Shown piece by piece: positions 57,001 through 64,000 of a stretch of 64,000 nt of DNA. How positions within the stretch are numbered: position 1 is the first letter of the stretch; each line of letters begins with the position of its first letter. The stretch comes from Streptomyces changanensis (GTDB lineage: Bacteria > Actinomycetota > Actinomycetes > Streptomycetales > Streptomycetaceae). A program made the position numbers and the translations under genes. Under the pieces are notes generated by a model, which searched no databases, had not been told where the DNA came from, and worked only from the letters and a program-made list of their open reading frames with translations. The DNA is taken from assembly GCF_024600715.1 (NCBI RefSeq), contig NZ_CP102332.1:2418001-2482000 (forward strand), read 5' to 3'.

Positions 57001-58425
57001 TCAGAGGGAGGGCTGCTCCGCCAGGGCCGCCTTCGCTGCGTTGCGTACGGCACCGGCCACGGCGCCCGCGACCTTGTCGTTGAAGACCGACGGGACGATG
57101 TAGTTGGGGTTGAGCTCCCCGTCGGTGACGACGTCGGCCAGCGCGGTCGCCGCCGCGAGCATCATGTCGGTGTTGACCGTACGCGACTGGGCGTCCAGCA
57201 GGCCGCGGAACACGCCCGGGAAGACCAGCACGTTGTTGATCTGGTTGGGGAAGTCGGACCGGCCGGTGGCCACGACCGCGGCCGTCTGGCGGGCGATGGC
57301 CGGGTCGACCTCGGGGTCCGGGTTCGCGAGCGCGAACACGATGGCGTCGTCGGCCATGGCGGCGACGTCGTCGCCGTCGAGGACGTTCGGGGCGGAGACG
57401 CCGATGAAGACGTCCGCGCCGACGACGGCCTGCTTCAGGGTGCCGGTGACGCCCTCGGGGTTGGTGTTGTCGGCGATCCACCGCAGCGGCGACTCGGGGG
57501 CCGCGTCGACCAGGTCCTCGCGGCCCGCGTGGACGACGCCGTGGATGTCGGCGACGACGGCGTGCTTGACGCCCGCCGCGATGAGCAGCTTGAGGATGGC
57601 CGTGCCGGCCGCGCCGGCGCCGGACATGACGACCCGCACGTCCCCGATCGCCTTGCCGACGACCCGCAGGGCGTTGGTGAGGGCGGCGAGCACGACGATC
57701 GCGGTGCCGTGCTGGTCGTCGTGGAAGACGGGGATGTCGAGGGCCTCGCGGAGCCGGGCCTCGATCTCGAAGCAGCGCGGCGCGGAGATGTCCTCCAGGT
57801 TGATGCCGGCGAAGCCCGGGGCGATGGCCTTGACGATCTCGACGATGGCGTCGGTGTCCTGGGTGTCCAGGCAGATCGGCCAGGCGTCGATGCCGGCGAA
57901 CCGCTTGAACAGCGCCGCCTTGCCCTCCATGACGGGCAGCGCGGCCATCGGGCCGATGTTGCCGAGGCCGAGGACGGCGGAGCCGTCCGTCACGACGGCG
58001 ACGGAGTTGCGCTTGATGGTGAGGCGGCGGGCGTCCTCGGGGTTCTCGGCGATGGCCATGCAGACGCGGGCGACACCCGGCGTGTAGACCATGGACAGGT
58101 CGTCGCGGTTGCGGATGGGGTGCTTCGACGCCATCTCGATCTTGCCGCCGAGGTGCATCAGGAACGTACGGTCGGAGACCTTGCCGAGGACGACGCCCTC
58201 GATGCCGCGGAGCTTGCCGACGATCTCGTCGGCGTGCGCGGTGGAGGTCGCCGCGATGGTGACGTCGATCCGCAGCTTCTCGTGGCCGGACGCGGTCACG
58301 TCGAGGCCGGTGACGGAACCGCCGGAGGACTCCACGGCCGTGGTGAGCTGGGAGACCGCGGTTCCGCTCGCGGGCACCTCCAGCCGGACCGTCATCGAGT
58401 ACGAGACGCTGGGCGCCGTTGCCAT
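57001..58425 (-). CDS. NAD-dependent malic enzyme with N-terminal ACT domain
   Basis: 474 aa. ACT-like domain to about residue 80 (VRLEVPASGTAVSQLTTAVESSGGSVTGLDV). Malic domain: DLSMVYTPGVARVCMAIAENPEDARRLTIKRNSVAVVTDGSAVLGLGNIGP and the metal site FHDDQHGTAIV. NAD domain: GAGAAGTAILKLL with nucleotide-binding glycines. It converts malate to pyruvate plus CO2, feeding gluconeogenic and acetyl-CoA metabolism. The remembered S. coelicolor equivalent is SCO2951; antibiotic production depends on malic enzymes there. Confidence 0.95.
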   Translation of the reverse strand: MATAPSVSYSMTVRLEVPASGTAVSQLTTAVESSGGSVTGLDVTASGHEKLRIDVTIAATSTAHADEIVGKLRGIEGVVLGKVSDRTFLMHLGGKIEMASKHPIRNRDDLSMVYTPGVARVCMAIAENPEDARRLTIKRNSVAVVTDGSAVLGLGNIGPMAALPVMEGKAALFKRFAGIDAWPICLDTQDTDAIVEIVKAIAPGFAGINLEDISAPRCFEIEARLREALDIPVFHDDQHGTAIVVLAALTNALRVVGKAIGDVRVVMSGAGAAGTAILKLLIAAGVKHAVVADIHGVVHAGREDLVDAAPESPLRWIADNTNPEGVTGTLKQAVVGADVFIGVSAPNVLDGDDVAAMADDAIVFALANPDPEVDPAIARQTAAVVATGRSDFPNQINNVLVFPGVFRGLLDAQSRTVNTDMMLAAATALADVVTDGELNPNYIVPSVFNDKVAGAVAGAVRNAAKAALAEQPSL

Positions 58426-58586
58426 GACCGAGTTCCTCTGCTTTCCCTAGCTCCGTTGCTACCCCCGGCGCGGCGGTGACCGTGAGGGGGCCCTCCGATG
58501 GTCGCACCTACCTGCGAGTAGCAGGTAATACGGTCGTTTTGTTTTCGGAAAGTGTTTTCCACCATACGAGAGAAGGCAGCGAAAAA

Positions 58587-58632
58587 GGAAGCGGGTCCAC
58601 GCCATCACCTCGGATGACGTGGACCCGCTTCC
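58587..58632 (-). terminator. Intrinsic terminator of the HelD gene
   Basis: GGAAGCGGGTCCACG at 58587-58601 pairs perfectly with its complement at 58618-58632; on the minus strand the stem is followed by TTTTTCG. It is one of the few hairpins here with a T-tract. The gap 58426-58797 contains no gene. Confidence 0.9.
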
Positions 58633-58797
58633 CACGTGTGAGACACCGGCCCGCCATGCTCGCCTCGCGGCAAGTGGTCGCTCTGAGCGACTAAGGTTGG
58701 GCCCGGGGGCTTGGATCGAGCCGGTGCCGTATCCAGGCTAACAAACCCCGCCGGGAAGCGATCCCCACACGGCCGGATCCACCCCGAACGGCCCCGC

Positions 58798-61086
58798 TCA
58801 GTCGCGCAGGAGGTCCGGGACCCCCGCCGCGTCCGGCTCGTCCCGGTGGCCGGAGACGACCGTGAGCTGCTGCGTGGCCCGGGTCAGCGCCACGTACAGC
58901 ACCCGCAGTCCGGCCGGGGACTCGTCGGCGATCTCGGCGGGCGAGACGACGACCGTCGCGTCGTACTCCAGGCCCTTGGCCTCCAGGCTGCCCAGCGCCA
59001 CGACCCGGTCGCCGAGCCCGGCCAGCCAGCCGGCGGCCTGCTCGCGGCGGTTCATGGCGACGACGACGCCCACGGTGCCGTCCACGCGCTCCAGGAGGCG
59101 GCGCGCCTCGTCCCGCACGACCTCCGCCAGTCCCCGGTCGCCGACGGCGGCGAAGCGCGGCTCCACGCCCGTCGAGCGGACCGCCCGCGGCGACTCGGCG
59201 CCCGGCATCGCCAGCGCCAGGACGCGGGCGGCCAGCTCGGCGATTTCGGCGGGGTTGCGGTAGTTGACCGTGAGGGTGAAGCGGCGGCGCGGGCGGCGGC
59301 CCAGGGCCTCGTCGCGCGCTTCGGCGGCCTCGTCCGGGGCCGACCAGGACGACTGCGCCGGGTCGCCGACCACCGTCCACGTCGCGTGCCGGCCGCGGCG
59401 GCCGACCATCCGCCACTGCATGGGCGTGAGGTCCTGCGCCTCGTCGACGATGACGTGGGCGTACTCGGTGCGCTCCTGGGCCAGCCGCTCGGCGCGCTCG
59501 CGCTGCGTCTCCTCCCGTACCGGCATCAGCTCCTCCAGGCCGGTGAGCTGGTCCAGCGGGTCCAGCTCGCGTCTGCGGCGCGGTCTGGCCGGGGCGCCCA
59601 GGAGGGTCTGGAGCTCGTCCAGGAGGGCCACGTCGTGCACGGAGTAGGCGTCGCGGCGCAGCGAGCGGGCCACCCGGCGCACCTCGCCGGGGTTGAGGTC
59701 GCGGCGCGCCCAGCGGCCGAGGCGCTTCTCGTCGGCCATGGCGGCGAGCACCGCGCGGGGGGTGAGCTCGGGCCACCAGGCGTCGAGGAAGCCGGTGAAG
59801 GAGTCCTCGGTGGTGACGTCCTCGTCGAAGGAGGAGCGCAGCTCGGCGGCGAGCTCGGGGTCGGCGTGCCGGGTGCCGGCGCCGGTCTTCGCGTACAGGG
59901 CGTCGAGGAGGAGCCGGCGGGCGCGCGGACGCAGCAGGTTCACCGGCGCGGTGCCGCCGAGGGCGTCCTGCCGGATGCGGGCCAGTTCGGCGGCCTCCAG
60001 CTCGACGCGCCGCCCGAAGGCGACGACGCGCAGCCGGTCGGGGGGGCCGCCGAGCTCCAGGGCGCCGCGGGCGGCCTTGCGCAGCACCTTCAGCATCCGC
60101 GAGGAGCCCTTGACGCGGGCGGCGGCCGGGTCGTCGTACGCGGTGGCCTCGACGCCGTCGACGAGGCTGCCGACGGCGCGGACCGCGACCTGGCCCTCCT
60201 CGCCGAGGGACGGCAGGACGCCCTCGGTGTACGCGACGAGCAGCGGCGTCGGCGAGACGACGAGGATGCCGCCGGCGTAGCGGCGGCGGTCCTGGTACAG
60301 CAGGTACGCGGCGCGGTGCAGGGCGACGGCGGTCTTGCCGGTGCCGGGGCCGCCCTCGACGTACGTCACGGACGCGGCGGGGGCCCGGATGACCAGGTCC
60401 TGCTCGGCCTGGATGGACGCGACGATGTCGCGCATGGTGTGGCCGCGGGCCCGGCCCAGCGCGGCCATCAGGGCGCCGTCGCCGACCACCGCCAGTTCGG
60501 CCCCGCCGAGGGTCGCGGTCAGCTCGGGGCGCATCAGGTCGTCCTCGACGCCCAGGACCCTGCGGCCCTTGGAACGGATGACGCGGCGGCGCACCACGCG
60601 GCCGGGGTCGACGGGCGTGGCCCGGTAGAACGGCGCGGCGGCGGGGGCGCGCCAGTCGATGACGAGCGGGCTGTAGTCGGTGTCGAGCACGCCGATGCGG
60701 CCGATGTGCAGCGTCTCGGCGATCTCGGCGGTGGCGTCCGGCCGCACCGCGTCGTCGGCGGGCTCGACGGAGGTGTAGGCGCCGTCCGGGCCCTTCTGGC
60801 CGTCCTTGCCGCGCAGCAGGTCGATGCGGCCGAAGAGGAAGTCCTCGAACTCGCTGTTCAGGCGGTTGAGGTGGACCCCCGCCCGGAACACCTGGGCGTC
60901 CCGCTCGGCGAGCGCGCCGGGCGTGCCGACCTGCCCCTGCCGGGCGGCGTCCCGCATGAGGAACTCCGCCTCGTGGATCTTCTCCTCCAAGCGGCGGTAC
61001 ACCTGGTCCAGGTGGTCCTGCTCGACACCGATCTCGCGGTCCCGAATCGTGTCGACGACCACACGGTCGGCTTCCTGCGCGGCCAC
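58798..61086 (-). CDS. helD: UvrD-like helicase / RNA polymerase recycling factor HelD
   Basis: 762 aa. The N-terminal coiled-coil arm (IGVEQDHLDQVYRRLEEKIHEAEFLMRD) has a domain insert, then superfamily 1 motifs: EGGPGTGKTAVALHR (Walker A), IVDEAQDLTPMQWRMVGRR (Walker B), VVGDPAQSSW, and LYVALTRATQQL (motif VI). HelD in actinobacteria binds RNA polymerase and helps to remove it from DNA and, in some species, rifampicin. GTG at 61086 has AAGGGGG upstream and was preferred to the ATG-like start at 61110. The symbol rests on family resemblance. Confidence 0.85.
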   Translation of the reverse strand: MAAQEADRVVVDTIRDREIGVEQDHLDQVYRRLEEKIHEAEFLMRDAARQGQVGTPGALAERDAQVFRAGVHLNRLNSEFEDFLFGRIDLLRGKDGQKGPDGAYTSVEPADDAVRPDATAEIAETLHIGRIGVLDTDYSPLVIDWRAPAAAPFYRATPVDPGRVVRRRVIRSKGRRVLGVEDDLMRPELTATLGGAELAVVGDGALMAALGRARGHTMRDIVASIQAEQDLVIRAPAASVTYVEGGPGTGKTAVALHRAAYLLYQDRRRYAGGILVVSPTPLLVAYTEGVLPSLGEEGQVAVRAVGSLVDGVEATAYDDPAAARVKGSSRMLKVLRKAARGALELGGPPDRLRVVAFGRRVELEAAELARIRQDALGGTAPVNLLRPRARRLLLDALYAKTGAGTRHADPELAAELRSSFDEDVTTEDSFTGFLDAWWPELTPRAVLAAMADEKRLGRWARRDLNPGEVRRVARSLRRDAYSVHDVALLDELQTLLGAPARPRRRRELDPLDQLTGLEELMPVREETQRERAERLAQERTEYAHVIVDEAQDLTPMQWRMVGRRGRHATWTVVGDPAQSSWSAPDEAAEARDEALGRRPRRRFTLTVNYRNPAEIAELAARVLALAMPGAESPRAVRSTGVEPRFAAVGDRGLAEVVRDEARRLLERVDGTVGVVVAMNRREQAAGWLAGLGDRVVALGSLEAKGLEYDATVVVSPAEIADESPAGLRVLYVALTRATQQLTVVSGHRDEPDAAGVPDLLRD

Positions 61087-61176
61087 CAGGGGCCCCCTTC
61101 TGACGTGCACTGGGCAGCCGTCGAGGGTACGCCACGGGGGGCCGCGGTGTCAGGCGGACCGTCCCGGGGGGACGCT

Positions 61177-61971
61177 TCAGGTGGGGATCGTGACCAGGCT
61201 CCGTCCGTCGAAGGTGCGCACCTCGAAGCGGTCGATGGCGCCGGGGGCCATGGCGGCGGCACCGTGGACGTACAGCGGCTCGCGCGCCGTCTCGTTCGGA
61301 CTGTCCGCGATGCCGTACCCCCATTTCGGGACGGACCAGGACGTGACGACCTCCTCCTCGCCCTCCTTGGAGACGGCGACGAGACGGCACTTCAGCGGGC
61401 CCCTGACGTTCCTGAGCTCCAGCATGGCGTCCGTGCCCCAGCCCTTCGCCTCCATGCCGACGGTGGCGCTGACCCGGGTCGTCGCGTCGGTCGCCGAGAC
61501 CTTCCGCGCCAGCCCGGAGAAGACGTCCTCCGCCGTGACGCGCGTGGTGGTCGGCGCGTCGCCGGACAGGGCGCCCACGGCGAGCGCCGGCCCGCCGATC
61601 ACCAGCACCGCGACGGCCGCGACGAGGTACCGCGCCTTGCGGTGGCGCCGGGCGCGGTGCACGGACACCTCGTCGACGAGCCGGTTCAGCAGGGGCGGGC
61701 CGGGCGGGCCGCCGGGCGCGTGGGGCGCGGGCGGCGGTGGGGGCGGCGCGGTCACCGGCCGCTCCGCCGGGCCGGGGCCCTCCGCCAGGAGCGCCAGCAT
61801 CGGCGGCATGCCGGCCAGCTCGTCCAGGCGGGCCGCGCACACCCCGCAGCCGGCGAGGTGGGCCTCGAAGGCGGTGGCGTCGGCGTCGTCGAGCACCCCG
61901 AGCACGTACGCGCCGACGGCGTCGTGCACGGACCCCTCGGCGTACTCCTCGCCGTAGCCGTGCGTCGTCAT
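61177..61971 (-). CDS. rsuA: Zinc-binding anti-sigma factor, RsuA-like
   Basis: 264 aa. The N-terminal ZAS domain has HDAVGAYVLGVLDDADATAFEAHLAGCGVCAARLDEL, with HxxxCxxC. A Pro-rich linker follows and one transmembrane helix (ARYLVAAVAVLVIGGPALAVGAL) at about residues 113-135. The extracytoplasmic part has VRGPLKCRLVAVSKEGEEEVVTSW and a C-terminal FEVRTFDGRSLVTIPT. It binds its sigma factor until an extracytoplasmic signal triggers proteolysis. It overlaps sigU by 4 nt. Symbol from the S. coelicolor SigU/RsuA pair. Confidence 0.88.
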   Translation of the reverse strand: MTTHGYGEEYAEGSVHDAVGAYVLGVLDDADATAFEAHLAGCGVCAARLDELAGMPPMLALLAEGPGPAERPVTAPPPPPPAPHAPGGPPGPPLLNRLVDEVSVHRARRHRKARYLVAAVAVLVIGGPALAVGALSGDAPTTTRVTAEDVFSGLARKVSATDATTRVSATVGMEAKGWGTDAMLELRNVRGPLKCRLVAVSKEGEEEVVTSWSVPKWGYGIADSPNETAREPLYVHGAAAMAPGAIDRFEVRTFDGRSLVTIPT

Positions 61972-62561
61972 GCCGACACCCCCCTCTCCTCCAGTGCCAG
62001 CTTCATCGACCGCAGTGCGTAGAACACCCGGGACCGCACGGTCCCGCTCGGTATCCCCAGGGTCTGCGCGGCCTCGTTGACCGTACGCCCCTTGAAGTAC
62101 GTCTCGATGAGGACTTCCCGATGGGCGGGGGTCAAATCGTCGAGTGCGTCCGACAACGTCATGAGCCACAGCGCCTTGTCGATCTCGTCCTCCGCGGGCA
62201 TGACCTCCAGCGGCGACGGATCGACCTCCTGCGGCCGGGCCTGCCGGCTGCGGTGGCCGTCGATGACGATGCGCCGGGCGACCGTCACCAGCCAGGGTCG
62301 GACGGAGCCGGTGGCCCGATTGAGCTGACCGGCGTTCTTCCAGGCACGGATGAGCGTCTCCTGCACCACGTCCTCGGCGCGCTGGCGGTCGCCGGCGACG
62401 AGGCGCAGCACGTAGGCGAGCAGCGGTCCGGCGTGCTCGCCGTAGAGCGACCGCATCAACTCCTCGTCAGGGCCGGGGGTGTTGACCTGCGGCGACTCCG
62501 CGCGGTGCCGGGCCCGACGCGCCCCACGGCGGTCATCGGCCACGGCGGCATCCTTGCGCAC
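61968..62561 (-). CDS. sigU: ECF sigma factor, SigU-like
   Basis: 197 aa. Sigma region 2 (LYGEHAGPLLAYVLRLVAGDRQRAEDVVQETLIRAWKNAGQLNRATGSVRPWLVTVARRIVIDGHRSR) and region 4 (LDDLTPAHREVLIETYFKGRTVNEAAQTLGIPSGTVRSRVFYALRSMKLALEERG). GTG at 62561 has GGGAGG 6 nt upstream. The overlapping rsuA gene makes a coupled sigma/anti-sigma unit; in S. coelicolor SigU overactivity blocks aerial growth and alters protein secretion. The symbol is given on synteny and family. Confidence 0.9.
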   Translation of the reverse strand: MRKDAAVADDRRGARRARHRAESPQVNTPGPDEELMRSLYGEHAGPLLAYVLRLVAGDRQRAEDVVQETLIRAWKNAGQLNRATGSVRPWLVTVARRIVIDGHRSRQARPQEVDPSPLEVMPAEDEIDKALWLMTLSDALDDLTPAHREVLIETYFKGRTVNEAAQTLGIPSGTVRSRVFYALRSMKLALEERGVSA

Positions 62562-62630
62562 CCGAACCTCCCGGTCGAGACCCTGTCCGACTCCTTGCCC
62601 CCATGACTACGGAGCGGGGAGCCGAACGTC

Positions 62631-63221
62631 TCAACGGCGCCGGGATTTTCCTCCGGAGGGTTCCGCGGTGCGGACGGCGCGCGCCCGGTGGCGGGCCACG
62701 CGCTCGCGGTTGCCGCACGTCTCGCTGGAGCACCAACGGCGGCGCCCGCCGCGGGAGGTGTCCAGGTAGACGCGGTGGCAGTGGTCGCCCTCGCACTGGC
62801 GGAGCAGGGCGCGCGCCTCGGGGTCGGTCAGCAGGTCGACGGCGTCGCGCGCGACGGTGGCGACGAGCGGGGCGCAGCGCGGGGCCGCGCCCAGGGCCCG
62901 TACGAGCCGGCCGTCGGCACCGCGCACGGCGCGGGGGGCGGGCGGCGCGGCGGCGGCCGCGAGGGCGTTGAGCCGGTCCAGCGCCGCGGGCACGTCGGGG
63001 GTGTGGGCGCCGAGCTCGGCGCGGACCAGGACGCCGATGTGGACGCGGAGTTCGGCGAAGCGCTCGACCCAGTCGTCGTCCACGGCGGTGAGCGGCGTGC
63101 CGGGCGGCACGAGCCCGCAGCCGAGCAGCCACCGCGCGAGCCGCCCGGGGTCGGTGGGCGGCTCGGCCAGTAAGGCCAGGCAGCGCCGCCCGGGATCGAA
63201 CCGCCGTTCGTCGCCGTCCAT
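62631..63221 (-). CDS. CGNR zinc finger regulator
   Basis: 196 aa. Helical ABATE-like N-terminal domain (PTDPGRLARWLLGCGLVPP, AELRVHIGVLVRAELG). C-terminal CGNR zinc finger: LLRQCEGDHCHRVYLDTSRGGRRRWCSSETCGNRERVARHRARA, with four cysteines. The CGNR domain binds DNA. The ATG at 63221 is used. The preceding region (63222-63427) has no gene. It may regulate adjoining genes but nothing links it to a pathway. Confidence 0.88.
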   Translation of the reverse strand: MDGDERRFDPGRRCLALLAEPPTDPGRLARWLLGCGLVPPGTPLTAVDDDWVERFAELRVHIGVLVRAELGAHTPDVPAALDRLNALAAAAAPPAPRAVRGADGRLVRALGAAPRCAPLVATVARDAVDLLTDPEARALLRQCEGDHCHRVYLDTSRGGRRRWCSSETCGNRERVARHRARAVRTAEPSGGKSRRR

Positions 63222-63427
63222 GTGCCAGTCACCGCCTCGGGTCACCGCGGAGTCGTCCGTCGTCCACCGTCCGTCCCCAGGGTGCCCCCCAGGAGGCCCC
63301 CCGGGAAGGCCGCGCGCGGCATCCACTCGCCGCCGGGCCGGACATGACGCGCCGGGCGGGGCGGGAGGCCGTGGTCGAGGGCCGGCCGGCGCCGGGCGCA
63401 GGGCCCGTGACGAGCCGCGGGGCGAGG

Positions 63428-64000
63428 TCAGCCGGGGGTGGCCGCACCCGGGTCCGCCGCCGGGTCCGCACCCGGGTCCGCCGTCGGGTCGGTGCCCGGG
63501 TCCGCCGTCGGGTCGAGGGCCAGGCGGTAGCCGCGCTTGACGACCGTCTGGATCAGCTTCGGTGCGCCCAGCGCGGACCGCAGCCGGGCCATGGCCGTCT
63601 CCACGGCGTGCTCGTCCCGGCCGGCGCCGGGCAGCGCCCGCAGGAGCTCCGCGCGGGGGACGACCCAGCCGGGGCGGCGGGCCAGGGCGTGCAGCAGCGA
63701 CATGCCGGCCGGCGGTACCGGCCGCAGCGCCCCGTCCACCAGGACGGCGTGGCCGCGGATCTCGACGCGGCGCCCGGCGACGGGCAGGGTCCGCGCCCTG
63801 GCCGGCAGCTCCTGGCACAGGAGCTGGACCAGCGGGCCGAGCCGGAAGCGGGCGGGCTGGTAGGTGTCCACGCCGTGGCTCTGCAGCGGTACGGCGGTGA
63901 CCGGGCCGACGCAGGCGGGCAGCACGTCGTGGCGCAGGGCGTCGAGCAGTTCGGCGCGCAGGCCGCGGCCGTGGGCACGGGCCAGCAGGGACGCGGCGGC
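63428..64000 (-). CDS. hemD: Uroporphyrinogen-III synthase with winged-helix C-terminus, 5' truncated by the window edge
   Basis: The 190 C-terminal residues are visible; the N-terminal part is beyond 64000. The first segment (AAASLLARAHGRGLRAELLDALRHDVLPACVGPVTAVPLQSHGV) is the end of the HemD domain, with CVGPVTA. It continues as a response-regulator-type winged helix: RTLPVAGRRVEIRGHAVLVDGALRPVPPAGMSLLHALARRPGWVVPRAELLRALPGAGRDEHAVETAMARLRSALGAPKLIQTVVKRGYRLAL. The tail repeats DPTADPG/DPGADP. Uro-III synthase supplies the tetrapyrrole ring for heme, siroheme and B12; the fused DNA-binding domain suggests gene regulation as well. Confidence 0.9.
   Translation of the reverse strand, partial: AAASLLARAHGRGLRAELLDALRHDVLPACVGPVTAVPLQSHGVDTYQPARFRLGPLVQLLCQELPARARTLPVAGRRVEIRGHAVLVDGALRPVPPAGMSLLHALARRPGWVVPRAELLRALPGAGRDEHAVETAMARLRSALGAPKLIQTVVKRGYRLALDPTADPGTDPTADPGADPAADPGAATPG

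Overview
The window is chromosomal DNA of a high-G+C actinomycete, almost certainly a Streptomyces. The evidence is extreme G+C at third codon positions, many GTG starts, perfect DasR-type operators in front of GlcNAc phosphotransferase genes, an SsgA-like sporulation protein, HupA/MurA/malic-enzyme synteny and a SigU/RsuA-like sigma/anti-sigma pair. From memory, the gene order resembles the S. coelicolor core around SCO2901-SCO2955. The stretch rdgB-rph, metallo-hydrolase, cysM-cysO-mec, DUF2017-clpS-pncB also matches the order around Mycobacterium tuberculosis Rv1330c-Rv1341. Synteny statements are recollection, not a database search.

Layout. 0.1-3.7 kb: guanidinium exporter gdx with a guanidine-III riboswitch, a GroES-like protein, DUF3618, the Bcp peroxiredoxin and two overlapping HNH nuclease genes, ending at a tRNA gene with a UAG anticodon but a class I fold. 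3.8-9.2 kb: rph-lipoprotein-rdgB, then the GlcNAc PTS genes nagF, nagE1 and nagE2 with dre sites. 9.4-16.9 kb: a decayed gene, an Rv1339-like hydrolase, an orphan membrane-anchored PemK-like gene, a noncoding tandem duplication of about 236 bp, the CysM/CysO/Mec sulfur-carrier cysteine pathway with a leaderless cysteine leader peptide, an amino-acid permease, DUF2017 and clpS. 17.1-25 kb: pncB-pncA and two tandem secreted M6 (immune inhibitor A-like) metalloproteases. 25-36 kb: two RDD membrane proteins, ssgG, an FAD oxidase, a TPR protein, hppD with a divergent Lrp/AsnC regulator, a Lon-like PDZ protease and an IclR regulator.

36-42 kb: a DEAD/DEAH helicase, a toxin-antitoxin pair whose Doc toxin is frameshifted, an MFS transporter, a VOC protein, and a GntR regulator divergent from three overlapping small genes. 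42-45.4 kb: a three-gene minus-strand operon (WXG100-like protein, 714-aa secretion-substrate-like protein, lipoprotein) with visibly lower G+C at its distal end. 45.6-51 kb: a three-subunit xanthine-dehydrogenase-type molybdoenzyme whose 2Fe-2S subunit carries a repeat-rich N-terminal extension of almost 500 residues. 51-64 kb: a GH20 hexosaminidase, DUF3039, YqgE, murA (its 3' end triplicated in tandem), hupA, malic enzyme, a HelD-like helicase, rsuA-sigU, a CGNR regulator and the 3' part of hemD.

Functional themes are amino-sugar uptake and its DasR control (nag genes), NAD salvage (pncA/pncB), cysteine synthesis by sulfur carrier protein, tyrosine degradation (hppD), extracellular proteolysis, and cell-wall and nucleoid housekeeping. 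The intergenic spaces hold several unrelated families of young tandem repeats (11.5-12.0, 28.4, 31.5, 34.5, 36.2, 53.3 and 55.9-56.2 kb). I saw no CRISPR array, rRNA, insertion sequence or prophage.
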